From contig UQRR01000016.1 in the NCBI GenBank assembly GCA_900543455.1, forward strand, positions 1 to 30,405: a stretch of DNA of 30,405 nt, in the 5' to 3' direction. Shown here in pieces: positions 7,147-15,233 of this stretch; the stretch's first letter is position 1; every line of letters begins with the position of its first letter. The DNA comes from an uncultured Dialister sp. (GTDB lineage: Bacteria > Bacillota > Negativicutes > Veillonellales > Dialisteraceae). The notes beneath the pieces were generated by a model. The model was given only the letters and a program-made list of their open reading frames with translations. It did not search any database and was not told the origin of the DNA. The position numbers and the translations under genes were made by a program.

Positions 7147-7321
7147 CGGGAGAGTGGCATAAAAGCACACCGAAGGGGCAAAACTCTCAGGTAAAAGGAC
7201 CGGCATTACGACTATCCTCTGGAGAGTTCTTGGATGAACACCGAAGAAGCAGGCCTCGCAAGGGGCGTATCTTTCAGGTCAAAGGACAGAGGCGCACTGT
7301 ATTTTACAGTGCGCCTTTTTT
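7147..7321 (+). ncRNA. Tandem glycine riboswitch with terminator platform
   Basis: The first aptamer (about 7147-7226) shows GGGAGAG, CACCGAAGGGGCAA, CTCTCAGG and the closing CTCTGGAGAG (7217-7226) of the family. The second (about 7227-7291) shows ACACCGAAGAAGCA and CTTTCAGGTCAAAGGACAGAG. A perfect 11-bp terminator hairpin follows at 7291-7315 with six T. Glycine riboswitches upstream of gcv genes usually switch expression on when glycine is abundant. The gene order here, with gcvT 33 bases after the T run, fits that. Tandem members are known to use a leader-linker kink-turn; GGATGAA occurs both before aptamer 1 and in the linker, but I have not folded it. Confidence 0.95.
7291..7321 (+). terminator. 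Riboswitch-controlled intrinsic terminator
   Basis: GGCGCACTGTA (7291-7301) pairs perfectly with TACAGTGCGCC (7305-7315) around TTT, followed by TTTTTT. The left arm is repeated exactly further on (GAGGCGCACTG at 7289-7299 and 7330-7340), so the right arm could instead pair with 7332-7340. Confidence 0.9.
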
Positions 7322-7354
7322 GTTGGCCCGAGGCGCACTGGCAAGGAGGAGAAT

Positions 7355-8431
7355 ATGGATAAGAAAACACCTTTATATGACAGACATGTCGCACTGAAAG
7401 GGAAGATGGTTTCCTTTGGCGGCTACCTGATGCCGGTGCAGTATGACAAAGGGATCCTGTCTGAGCACATGGCTGTGCGGACGGAGGCTGGGATTTTCGA
7501 TGTATCGCACATGGGCGAGGTGCTTTTCGAGGGGAAGGGTGCGCTTGCGAGCCTGAATCACCTGCTTTCGAATGATTTCACCAATCTTGCCATCGGGCGT
7601 GTGCGTTACAGCACGATGCTGAATGAAGCGGGGGGCGTCATCGATGACCTCATCGTGTACCATCTGGGCGAAGACCGCTACATGGTGGTCGTGAATGCAG
7701 CCACGCATGACAAGGATGTCCGTCATATGAAGGCGCATCTGCTCAGCGATACGAAGTTTACGGATATTTCCGAAGAAACCGGCCTCGTCTCTCTGCAGGG
7801 GCCAAAGAGCAGGGAAATCCTTGCTTCGCTTGTGGAAAGCGGCGAGCTTCCGACGAAGTACTACTCCGAGACGGAGCATGTCGTGATCGGCGGCGTGGAG
7901 TGTCTCGTGTCCCGCACGGGCTACACGGGAGAATTCGGCTATGAGATCTTCTGCGGAGCGGATAAGGTGGGAATCATCTGGGACCTGCTCCTCGAAAAAG
8001 GAAATGGCACCGTCCTTCCCTGCGGTCTTGGCGCACGCGATACGCTCCGCCTCGAAGCGGCGATGCCTCTTTATGGGCATGAAATGAATGATACGGTCAG
8101 CCCGCTTGAAACCGGTCTTGACTTTGGAGTGAAGCTCGCAAAGGAAGAATTCATCGGCCGCGACGCACTTCTCGCGCATCCGCCGAAGAGGGAACGCATC
8201 GGACTCAAGGTGACCGGTCGCGGCATCGTCCGTGAAGAGCAGGAAGTGACGCTGGAGGGGAATCCGATCGGCGTGACCACTTCCGGCACCTTCTGCCCCT
8301 ACCTGAAAGGTGCCTATGCGATGGCACTCATTACGAAAGGAGCGGCCAAGGTCGGCGATACCGTCGAGGTCAATGTCCGCGGCCGTAAGGTCGCCTGCGA
8401 AGTGGTGGCGCTGCCGTTCTATAAGCGGTAA
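7355..8431 (+). CDS. gcvT: Glycine cleavage system T protein (aminomethyltransferase)
   Basis: GcvT takes the aminomethyl group from lipoylated GcvH, releases ammonia and gives 5,10-methylene-tetrahydrofolate. The 358-residue length is typical. Visible family motifs are DVSHMGEV (49-56), GGVIDDLIVY (93-102, containing the catalytic-type Asp), RTGYTGEFGYEIF (about 189-201) and GLGARDTLRLEAAMPLYGHEM (starting near 228). The ATG has AAGGAGG at 7343-7349. It is the first gene behind the glycine riboswitch, so it is expected to respond to glycine. A 363-bp repeat-filled gap separates it from gcvH. The minus-strand frame covering it is a codon-bias artefact. Confidence 0.98.
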   Translation: MDKKTPLYDRHVALKGKMVSFGGYLMPVQYDKGILSEHMAVRTEAGIFDVSHMGEVLFEGKGALASLNHLLSNDFTNLAIGRVRYSTMLNEAGGVIDDLIVYHLGEDRYMVVVNAATHDKDVRHMKAHLLSDTKFTDISEETGLVSLQGPKSREILASLVESGELPTKYYSETEHVVIGGVECLVSRTGYTGEFGYEIFCGADKVGIIWDLLLEKGNGTVLPCGLGARDTLRLEAAMPLYGHEMNDTVSPLETGLDFGVKLAKEEFIGRDALLAHPPKRERIGLKVTGRGIVREEQEVTLEGNPIGVTTSGTFCPYLKGAYAMALITKGAAKVGDTVEVNVRGRKVACEVVALPFYKR

Positions 8432-8464
8432 GCGGTGGCGACCGCTTCCCTGAAAATTAAGGAA

Positions 8465-8755
8465 AATCTGATTTGAATGAGAAATTAGAAATGAGAAATG
8501 AGAAATGCGAAATGGTGGTACGGCGCATAAAAATATGGAAGCGCCGTAGAGCATAGATGGTGGCGATGCCCGAAAGTCTCTCGATAGCAGGTTTCCCGTT
8601 TTGAACTTTCCTATCATTGCCCACCTGACCGCGAATGACAAAGATTTCTCGGCAACGCTTTCAATGACGATACGGGAGTCTAAAGTCTCCTAGTCTCCTA
8701 GTCTCCTAGTCTTTTAGTCACTAGTCACTAGTCACCAGTCACCAATCACTAACCA
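8465..8755 (-). repeat. Composite intergenic repeat block inside the gcv cluster
   Basis: Between gcvT and gcvH the sequence holds five heptamers of the GAGAAAT type (8479-8513), the GGTGGTACGGCGC/GCGCCGTAGAG pair, a degraded palindrome ending in CAATGACGATACGGG (about 8668-8682), GTCTCCTA 8-base repeats (about 8687-8712) and AGTCAC heptamers (about 8716-8745). The orientation is opposite to the direction of gcv transcription, unlike most other blocks. Whether gcvH has its own promoter here is unclear; CATACAAT at 8761-8768 is a weak -10 candidate. Confidence 0.8.
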
Positions 8756-8794
8756 TTAAGCATACAATAATTATCCAAACAGGAGGAACATACC

Positions 8795-9178
8795 ATGAAT
8801 TTCCCGAATGAACTGACTTACGCAAAGACCCATGAATGGCTGAAGAAAGACGGCGATCTCGTCGAGATCGGCCTCACTGATTTCGCACAGGATCAGCTGG
8901 GTGATATCGTATTTGTAAATCTGCCGGAAGTGGGAGATGAGGTATCCATGGGCGAATCTTTCGCTGACGTGGAATCGGTCAAAGCGGTTTCTGATATTTA
9001 CAGCCCTGTCACCGGCGTGGTAGAGGAGATCAATGAGGAGCTGCTGGATTCGCCGGAATCTGTGAATGGCGATCCCTACGGTGCATGGTTCATCAAAGTG
9101 AAGGAAGTCAGCGAAGAGGAAGAGCTGATGAGCGCGGCGGATTACGAAGCATTCTGCAAGACCTGTGTGGAGGAATAA
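8795..9178 (+). CDS. gcvH: Glycine cleavage system H protein
   Basis: GcvH is the lipoyl carrier that shuttles the aminomethyl group between the P, T and L proteins. At 127 residues it has the normal length. The lipoylation lysine is K63 in ESVKAVSDIYSP (60-71), and the typical C-terminal segment PYGAWFIKVK follows at about 95-104. The ATG has AGGAGG at good spacing. gcvPA starts two bases after its stop, so the two are co-translated. The adjacent lplA is the likely enzyme that loads lipoate on K63. Confidence 0.98.
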   Translation: MNFPNELTYAKTHEWLKKDGDLVEIGLTDFAQDQLGDIVFVNLPEVGDEVSMGESFADVESVKAVSDIYSPVTGVVEEINEELLDSPESVNGDPYGAWFIKVKEVSEEEELMSAADYEAFCKTCVEE

Positions 9179-9180
9179 GT

Positions 9181-10488
9181 ATGGGAAGCTATGTACCCTG
9201 CTCTCCCGAAGAGACGGCAGCGGAGCTGGCATCGATCGGACGATCTTCGATCGATGCACTCTATCAGGCAGTCCCGAAGGAGGTCTATCTGAAAGAGCTG
9301 CCGATGGCCAAGGGTGAGAGCGAGATGGAAGTCCTGAAGGACTTGAAGAAAATGGCGGCGAAAAATACTGTCTATGATTCGATTTTCCGTGGCGCAGGGG
9401 CGTATCACCACTACATCCCTGCGATCGTCTCTCAGGTGATTTCCAAGGAAGCCTTTCGCACGACGTATACGCCGTATCAGGCGGAAATCAGCCAGGGGAT
9501 CCTGCAGTCCATCTTCGAGTACCAGACGATGATCTGTGAACTGACCGGCATGGATGTTTCGAATGCCTCTGTCTATGATGGGGCGACGGCGGCCGCAGAG
9601 TCGGTCTTCATGTGTCAGGAGAGGAAACGGTCGAAGGTGCTGGTCTGCGGGAAGATCCATCCCGAGGTGCTCGCTGTCATGAAGACGTACTGCGAGAGCC
9701 GGAGCGTCGCGCTTGTAGAAATCCCGGCGAAAGACGGGACGACGGATCTCGCAGCGCTGAAAGAAAATCTCACACCGGACACCGCGTGTGTCTATGTCCA
9801 GAGTCCGAACTACTATGGCCTGATAGAGGACGCGGAGTCTATCATCTCGCTGGCCCATGAAGCGGGTGCGAAAGCGGTGATGAGCGTATCTCCGATTTCC
9901 TTAGGACTGATGAAGACGCCGGGAGAATACGGCGCAGACATCTCTGTAGGAGACGGACAGGCACTCGGCATTCCGCTTTCCTTCGGCGGGCCGTACATGG
10001 GATTTATGACCTGCACGAGCAAAATGATGAGAAAGCTGCCGGGGCGCATCGTGGGCGAGACGAAGGACAGCGAAGGCCGGCGCGCGTATGTGCTGACGCT
10101 GCAGGCCAGAGAGCAGCACATCCGCCGCGAAAAGGCATCGTCGAATATCTGCTCGAATGAAGCGCTCTGCACGATGGCAGCCGGCGCCTATCTGGCAGCG
10201 CTCGGCCCCTCCGGCATGGAAGAGGTCGCTTCGCTCTGCTACGACAAGGCGCACTATCTGGCTTCCGAGCTTGCCAAGATCGGCTATACCCGCGTCTATG
10301 ACAAGCCGTTCTTTGATGAATTCCTCACTACGAGCCCGATCGATCCGGCAGAGGTCGGAGAGAAGCTCGCCGCACGCGGCATCCTAGGCGGGCTTGCTGT
10401 AGACGGCGGGATCCTCTGGTGCGCGACGGAGATGAACAGCCGTGAGGAGATCGACACCCTTGTTTCCCTTCTGAAAGGAGATGAATGA
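9181..10488 (+). CDS. gcvPA: Glycine dehydrogenase (decarboxylating) subunit 1
   Basis: This is the N-terminal half-type subunit of the split P protein, which with GcvPB decarboxylates glycine on PLP and passes the aminomethyl group to GcvH. I start it at ATG 9181 (435 residues): GGAGG at 9169-9173 fits this start, and the extension to 9085 only overlaps gcvH in another frame. Recognisable segments include GAGAYHHYIPA, TPYQAEISQGILQ, SVYDGATAAAES and LQAREQHIRREKASSNICSN, all characteristic of this subunit. The stop overlaps the start region of gcvPB. The PLP lysine is on the partner subunit. Confidence 0.97.
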   Translation: MGSYVPCSPEETAAELASIGRSSIDALYQAVPKEVYLKELPMAKGESEMEVLKDLKKMAAKNTVYDSIFRGAGAYHHYIPAIVSQVISKEAFRTTYTPYQAEISQGILQSIFEYQTMICELTGMDVSNASVYDGATAAAESVFMCQERKRSKVLVCGKIHPEVLAVMKTYCESRSVALVEIPAKDGTTDLAALKENLTPDTACVYVQSPNYYGLIEDAESIISLAHEAGAKAVMSVSPISLGLMKTPGEYGADISVGDGQALGIPLSFGGPYMGFMTCTSKMMRKLPGRIVGETKDSEGRRAYVLTLQAREQHIRREKASSNICSNEALCTMAAGAYLAALGPSGMEEVASLCYDKAHYLASELAKIGYTRVYDKPFFDEFLTTSPIDPAEVGEKLAARGILGGLAVDGGILWCATEMNSREEIDTLVSLLKGDE

Positions 10489-10489
10489 C

Positions 10490-11917
10490 ATGGAACTGAT
10501 TTTTGAACGCTCGAAAAAAGGACACCGGATGGATCTGTTCCCGGCTTCTGACGTGCCGTCCTGTTCCAGAGACATTCCTCTCCGAGAGAAGCCGCTCAAC
10601 CTGCCACAGCTCGCTGAAGTGGAGTTTGACCGTCACTATGGGGAGCTGGAGAAGCAGACCTTCGGTGTGAATCATGGTTTCTATCCCTTGGGCTCCTGCA
10701 CGATGAAGTATAATCCGGCGGTGAACGAAGTGACAGCATCGCTTCCCGGCTTCACGGATATCCATCCGCTCGCACCGCAGGCTTCGGTGCAGGGGGCTCT
10801 CGAAATGATGTATACCCTGCAGGAAAAACTGAAGGTCATTGCAGGTATGGATGGTTTCACCCTGCAGCCGGCAGCCGGTGCGCACGGGGAATACACGGGA
10901 CTTCTTCTCATTCGCTCCTATCACCTGTCCCGCGGTGATACCAAGAGAAATAAGATCATCGTCCCCGACTCTGCCCATGGGACGAATCCGGCATCTGCTG
11001 CGATGGCAGGCTATCAGGTCGTCTCTGTCCCTTCAAATGCAGAAGGCGGCGTCGATCTGGAAAAGTTGAAAGAAGCGGTCGGCGAGGATACCGCGGGCCT
11101 TATGCTCACGAATCCGAATACGCTCGGCATTTTCGATCCGAATATTCTGGAAATCACCCGCATCGTCCACGAAGCGGGCGGCCTTTGCTACTACGATGGG
11201 GCGAACCTCAATGCCATCGTCGGACGCGCACGTCCGGGGGATATGGGATTCGACTGCGTCCATCTGAACTTGCACAAGACCTTCTCGACCCCGCACGGCG
11301 GCGGCGGTCCGGGGAGCGGTCCGGTGGGATGCAAAGAATTCCTGAAAGATTTCCTGCCCTCGCCGATCGTGGTGAAAGAAGGGGAGAGCTACCATTTGGA
11401 AAAACCTGCTCATTCTTTCGGACAGGTGAAGATGTTCTACGGCAATTTCCTCGTCATGATCCGTGCGCTGACCTACATCCTGATGCTAGGCAGCAATGGC
11501 CTCGCCGAAGCCTCCGGTCATGCGGTGCTGAATGCGAACTACCTCATGCACCAGCTCGCGCCGCACATGGATATCGCCTATCTGGGCATCTGCATGCACG
11601 AATTCGTCATGACACTGGAACATTACAAAAAGGAAACCGGTGTCTCCGCTCTTGATGTGGCAAAGGGCCTTCTCGACCACGGCATGCACCCGCCGACGAT
11701 GTACTTCCCTCTCATTGTCCATGAAGCCCTGATGGCTGAACCGACGGAGACGGAAAATAAAGAAACCCTCGATCAGGCAGCAAAAGCCTTCATCGAAGTC
11801 TTCGAGGAAGGCCGAAAGAATCCGGAAGCTCTTCACACCGCGCCGCATCACGCGCCCATCGGCCGTCCGGACGAAGTCGCCGCGGCCCGTCATCCGAAGC
11901 TGAAGTACGAGTTTTAG
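10490..11917 (+). CDS. gcvPB: Glycine dehydrogenase (decarboxylating) subunit 2
   Basis: This is the PLP-binding subunit of the split P protein. The PLP lysine is K263 in HLNLHKTFSTPHGGGGPG; GFYPLGSCTMKYNP and PDSAHGTNPASA are further family motifs. I chose ATG 10490 (475 residues) because AAGGAG (10475-10480) lies 9 bases upstream; the alternative ATG at 10481 directly abuts that site. The gene is translationally linked to gcvPA, with the gcvPA stop TGA at 10486-10488. A GTGACT repeat block begins within 15 bases after the stop codon. Confidence 0.97.
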   Translation: MELIFERSKKGHRMDLFPASDVPSCSRDIPLREKPLNLPQLAEVEFDRHYGELEKQTFGVNHGFYPLGSCTMKYNPAVNEVTASLPGFTDIHPLAPQASVQGALEMMYTLQEKLKVIAGMDGFTLQPAAGAHGEYTGLLLIRSYHLSRGDTKRNKIIVPDSAHGTNPASAAMAGYQVVSVPSNAEGGVDLEKLKEAVGEDTAGLMLTNPNTLGIFDPNILEITRIVHEAGGLCYYDGANLNAIVGRARPGDMGFDCVHLNLHKTFSTPHGGGGPGSGPVGCKEFLKDFLPSPIVVKEGESYHLEKPAHSFGQVKMFYGNFLVMIRALTYILMLGSNGLAEASGHAVLNANYLMHQLAPHMDIAYLGICMHEFVMTLEHYKKETGVSALDVAKGLLDHGMHPPTMYFPLIVHEALMAEPTETENKETLDQAAKAFIEVFEEGRKNPEALHTAPHHAPIGRPDEVAAARHPKLKYEF

Positions 11918-12333
11918 GGGAGCTCGTGACTAGTGACTGGTAGCTGGTGACTAGGGATTTGTGGTTAGATCAAGAGACTAGGAGACGAAGAGATATCAGG
12001 TTGTCAGATATCAGATGTCTGACGTCTAAAGTCTCCCGATCTAATGTCTCAAGCCGCCACCTTCATTCCTCATTCGAGCAAGGCTTTCATTCATAATCAG
12101 TGGACGGAGCCGCCCAAGGGGCTAAGTTTGAAAGCAGGGATTAGGGATTGGGGATTAGGCGTGACTAGTGACTGGTGACTGAAATGCTACTTTCGGGCAT
12201 CGCCCTATTTATACTCCGCGGCGCTTCATTATTTTTCGCGCCGCACCACCACTCCTCACTCCTAACTGGCGAGTAGGAGCTTTCATTCACAATCAATGGA
12301 CGCCCGCCCCAAGGGCGAACCCTGCCCCCTTTT
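11918..12333 (+). repeat. Two composite repeat units in tandem
   Basis: The 430-base gap between gcvPB and lplA contains GTGACT heptamers (about 11926-11955), TCAGATATC/TCTAAAGTCTCC short repeats (about 11998-12047), and a hairpin module flanked by AATCAGTGG and CTAAG (about 12097-12126). Three GGGATT(A/G) heptamers (12137-12157), GTGACT heptamers (12161-12180) and the CCGCGGCGCTTC ... GCGCCGCACCACC pair (about 12218-12252) come next. A second hairpin (CGCCC 12301-12305 with GGGCG 12313-12317) is flanked by AATCAATGG and GAACCCTG. It ends just before the lplA ribosome binding site. No clear promoter is visible. Confidence 0.8.
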
Positions 12334-12347
12334 TTCAAGGAGTCTCT

Positions 12348-13346
12348 ATGCTTTCTTATTTATATACATATAGTAATACGTCTTCCTGCCACGATCCGTA
12401 TCGGAACATCGCTATCGAGGAGTACCTTATGCGCCATGTGCCGGAGGATGCGGTGACGCTCTTTCTCTGGCAGAATGAGCGGACTGTTGTCATCGGAAGA
12501 AATCAGAATGCATGGCGCGAGTGTCAGGTGGAGAAGCTCTCGGCAGACGGCGGGCATCTCGCGCGGCGGCTTTCCGGCGGTGGTGCGGTGTATCACAATC
12601 TTGGCAATCTGAATTTCACCTTCTGCGCACCGAAAGCGCTCTACGATGTGAAGAAACAGGTCTCCGTCATTGGCGAAGCGGCGAAGAGCTTTGGGCTTTC
12701 CGTCGAAATGACGGGGCGGAATGATCTGTACTGCGAAGGACGGAAATTTTCCGGGAATGCCTTCTACAAGTCCGGCGGCCGCTGCTACCATCACGGCACC
12801 ATTCTGATTTCCGAAGACATGAAGAACATGGTGAAGTACCTCGACACCGCGGGCTCGAAGCTGCATGCAAAGAGCGTCCCCTCCGTGCCTGCCCGTGTGG
12901 TGAATCTGGCGGATCTCAATCCCTCGGTCACTGTCACTGCTTTTGCGGAAGCGCTGGAAAAAGCCTTTGCAAAAGTCTATGGCCTCCCGGTGAAACGCCT
13001 CACGGAGGCGGAGCTGGACGCCAAAGAAATCGAAGACCGCGAAGCCTTCTTCGCCTCCGATGACTGGCGCCTCGGTCATCAGCTGCCCTTCACGGACAGC
13101 TGGGAAGGAAAATTTCCATGGGGGACGATCCGCTTCTATGTGAAGGTCACGGACGGTGCGATACAGCAGGCATCCATTGACTCTGACGGACTGGCATCCG
13201 ATCTGCTGGCAAGGATCCCGCAGGTGCTGACCGGACTTCCCTATGAGAAAGAAGCCATGAAGAGAGCCATTCGCGCTATTCTTGCCGAAGAGAAAGAGGA
13301 GCGGGATGTGCTTTTCGATGTGGGAAATTTAGTGACTGGTGACTAG
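12348..13346 (+). CDS. lplA: Lipoate--protein ligase
   Basis: LplA activates free lipoate with ATP and attaches it to carrier proteins such as GcvH. The 332-residue protein contains the full catalytic domain and a C-terminal accessory domain. Motifs: RRLSGGGAVYHNLGN (73-87), the catalytic-type K133 in GRKFSGNA, and HHGTILI (148-154). The ATG has AAGGAG upstream. Position inside the gcv cluster points to GcvH as its target and to lipoate scavenging. The last four codons (VTGD) and the stop TAG are made by the GTGACT heptamer array starting at 13332, so the native C-terminus has been replaced or extended by repeat sequence. Confidence 0.95.
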   Translation: MLSYLYTYSNTSSCHDPYRNIAIEEYLMRHVPEDAVTLFLWQNERTVVIGRNQNAWRECQVEKLSADGGHLARRLSGGGAVYHNLGNLNFTFCAPKALYDVKKQVSVIGEAAKSFGLSVEMTGRNDLYCEGRKFSGNAFYKSGGRCYHHGTILISEDMKNMVKYLDTAGSKLHAKSVPSVPARVVNLADLNPSVTVTAFAEALEKAFAKVYGLPVKRLTEAELDAKEIEDREAFFASDDWRLGHQLPFTDSWEGKFPWGTIRFYVKVTDGAIQQASIDSDGLASDLLARIPQVLTGLPYEKEAMKRAIRAILAEEKEERDVLFDVGNLVTGD

Positions 13347-13408
13347 TGACTGGTGACTAGTGACTGGTGACTGGTGACTGGTGGCTAGTGACTGGTGACT
13401 GGTGGCTG
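13332..13408 (+). repeat. Eleven-unit heptamer array (GTGACTR)
   Basis: Eleven consecutive 7-base units of the form GTGACTA, GTGACTG or GTGGCTR run without interruption. The array supplies the stop codon of lplA (TAG at 13344-13346) and ends 31 bases before the lpdA start. The same unit occurs singly or in short runs in nearly every long gap of the window. Confidence 0.95.
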
Positions 13409-13439
13409 TTTCCATAGAAGAATAAAGGAGAAACACGCT

Positions 13440-14816
13440 ATGACATATGACGTTGTTATCATCGGCGGCGGACCGGGAGGCTACACCTGCGCCATCCGCT
13501 GTGCCCAGTACGGTCTGAAGACCGCGCTCATTGAGAAAGACGAACTCGGCGGGACCTGCCTGAACCGCGGCTGTATCCCGACGAAGACACTGCTCTTCTC
13601 GGCGGATCTGTTGAAGCGCATGAAGCAGCAGGAGACTTACGGCATCACGGGATGTGCGGCTGCACCGGATTTCCCGCTCCTGAAAAAGCGTGCGGAGGAT
13701 GTCGTTTCTACCCTGCGCGGCGGCATCGCGAAACTTTTGAAGCAGAGAAAAGTCACGGTCATCCATGGCTTCGGACGCGTCATCGCTGACGGAGAGGTCG
13801 AAGTGGAGACCGAAGCGGGGAAGGAAGTCCTGACGGCCAAAGACATTGTCCTTGCGACAGGCGGCTTCCCGGCCATGCCACCGATTCCCGGCAGAGATCT
13901 TCCCGGCGTCTACAACAGTGACACTCTTTTGAAAGAGCTGCCGCAGCTCTCTCGTCTCGTCATCATCGGCGGCGGCGTCATCGGTGTGGAATTTGCGGAA
14001 GCCTATCATGGGTTTGGTGCGGAAGTGTCCGTCGTGGAAATGATGCCGCGTCTCCTCCCGCCGTTTGATGCAGATCTCGCGCGGCACCTCGCGGCAGATT
14101 TCAAAAAGAAAGGCATCCGCGTCGTGACGAAAGCGGCGGTGAAAGAGATCTCCCAAGGGGAAGACAGCCTCATCGTCACCTATGAGCTTGCCGGTGAGAA
14201 GAAGGAAATCGCGGCAGACGGTGTCCTCATCGCGACCGGACGGCGGACCGCATGGCGGGATATCCTTCCCTTTGACCTTGACGAGGAGCAGCATGTCATC
14301 CGGGTCGATGAGAATGGTCTGACCAGCCGTCCGCATCTCTATGCCATCGGTGATATCACGAGCGGCATGCCGCAGCTTGCACACGCGGCCGAAGCCCGTG
14401 CCAAGAGAGCGGCAGCGGCGATCGCGGGAAAATCCTCAGACATCTGTCTGGCGCTTGTCCCGCAGTGCGTGTATACCATCCCCGAGATCGCTTCCGTCGG
14501 GATTAGCGAAGAGGCCGCGAAGGCGCAGAAGCTCACGGTGAGCCGCGTGATGATGGGGGCAAATGCAAAGAGCCTCATCGCAGGCGAAGCCGGCTACATG
14601 AAACTTTTCAGTGACAGCGAAGGAAAAATTCTGGGCGGGCAGCTCATGTGCCGCGATGCGGATAATCTGGTGAGCGAGATAACGCTGGCCATCGCGAAGG
14701 GGCTCACTGTCTCTGACTTCGGAGCCATCATCCGCCCGCACCCTTCCATCGAAGAAGCGCTGGGCGAGGCTGCGGAGACAGCGGAAGGGCTGGGGATCCA
14801 TTCCGTGGGAAGATAG
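13440..14816 (+). CDS. lpdA: Dihydrolipoyl dehydrogenase (glycine cleavage L protein)
   Basis: This FAD- and NAD-dependent enzyme reoxidises the dihydrolipoyl group of GcvH. From ATG 13440 (458 residues) it shows the FAD-binding IIGGGPGGYTCA (7-18), the redox pair C40/C45 in GGTCLNRGCIPTK, the NAD-binding IIGGGVIGVEFAE, the second FAD motif LYAIGDIT, and the C-terminal HPSIEEALGEA with the catalytic His. AAGGAG at 13425-13430 supports this start; the upstream GTG at 13395 lies in the heptamer array and is rejected. It closes the gcv cluster; a hairpin with a T run follows at 15041-15083. Confidence 0.96.
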   Translation: MTYDVVIIGGGPGGYTCAIRCAQYGLKTALIEKDELGGTCLNRGCIPTKTLLFSADLLKRMKQQETYGITGCAAAPDFPLLKKRAEDVVSTLRGGIAKLLKQRKVTVIHGFGRVIADGEVEVETEAGKEVLTAKDIVLATGGFPAMPPIPGRDLPGVYNSDTLLKELPQLSRLVIIGGGVIGVEFAEAYHGFGAEVSVVEMMPRLLPPFDADLARHLAADFKKKGIRVVTKAAVKEISQGEDSLIVTYELAGEKKEIAADGVLIATGRRTAWRDILPFDLDEEQHVIRVDENGLTSRPHLYAIGDITSGMPQLAHAAEARAKRAAAAIAGKSSDICLALVPQCVYTIPEIASVGISEEAAKAQKLTVSRVMMGANAKSLIAGEAGYMKLFSDSEGKILGGQLMCRDADNLVSEITLAIAKGLTVSDFGAIIRPHPSIEEALGEAAETAEGLGIHSVGR

Positions 14817-14849
14817 ACGCCTGCCTGGAAATGAGGATAACCTCCTTGC

Positions 14850-15016
14850 CTAGGGAAACGCTGATTAAATCACAGAGTCGGATTTCATATGGATTTTTAT
14901 ACATAGCTTCGTCATCATCTTCCTTAAATAGCTCGCTATTCGCGTCAGATGATTCCTCGTTCTGCATAAAAATCCAAGAATGAAATCCGACAACGATTTA
15001 ATCAGTGCTTCCCTAG
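14850..15016. repeat. 167-bp MITE-like palindromic element, full copy
   Basis: The element runs from CTAGGGAA to TTCCCTAG and is an imperfect palindrome: AGGGAAACGCTGATTAAATC at the left pairs with GATTTAATCAGTGCTTCCCT at the right (18 of 20). The next segments TCGGATTTCAT/ATGAAATCCGA and GGATTTTTATA/ATAAAAATCC also pair, and the centre contains AATAGCTCGCTATT. Its right 95 bases recur at 1-95. It encodes no protein. A mobile, non-autonomous origin is inferred from the structure. Confidence 0.8.
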
Positions 15017-15040
15017 AAGGCACCAAAGATCTTTGGGTGA

Positions 15041-15084
15041 AAAGAGTGGGAACCGCGAAGGAAATCGTGTCCCCACTCTTTTTT
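15041..15084 (+). terminator. Probable intrinsic terminator downstream of lpdA
   Basis: AAAGAGTGGG (15041-15050) pairs with CCCACTCTTT (15072-15081) around a 21-base loop and continues into TTT. The large loop is unusual, but stem and T run are good. Confidence 0.7.
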
Positions 15085-15124
15085 CTTGTGATATACTTAT
15101 AGCTGTCAATGGAATGTGGTGACG

Positions 15125-15233
15125 AAGGAAACACTGATACGATCGCGGCGTTCTCTTCGTATGCCGCGCTACCATTCCTCATTGTAATGATTAAGGAAAC
15201 ACTGACTCTGCGATTGAATCAGCGTTTCCTTAA
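15125..15233. repeat. Short relatives of the palindromic element
   Basis: AAGGAAACACTGAT (15125-15138) and the hairpin TTAAGGAAACACTGA/TCAGCGTTTCCTTAA (15191-15205 with 15219-15233, one mismatch) resemble the ends of the 167-bp element. The hairpin ends 25 bases before the start of the hydrolase gene. The rest of the gap 14817-15258 shows only the element and the terminator. Confidence 0.6.

Noticed and set aside
7143..7397. 84-codon frame covering the riboswitch
   Set aside because: The sequence is explained base by base by two glycine aptamers and a terminator.
13395..13439. N-terminal extension of lpdA from a GTG
   Set aside because: It lies in the heptamer array; AAGGAG and the FAD motif support ATG 13440.
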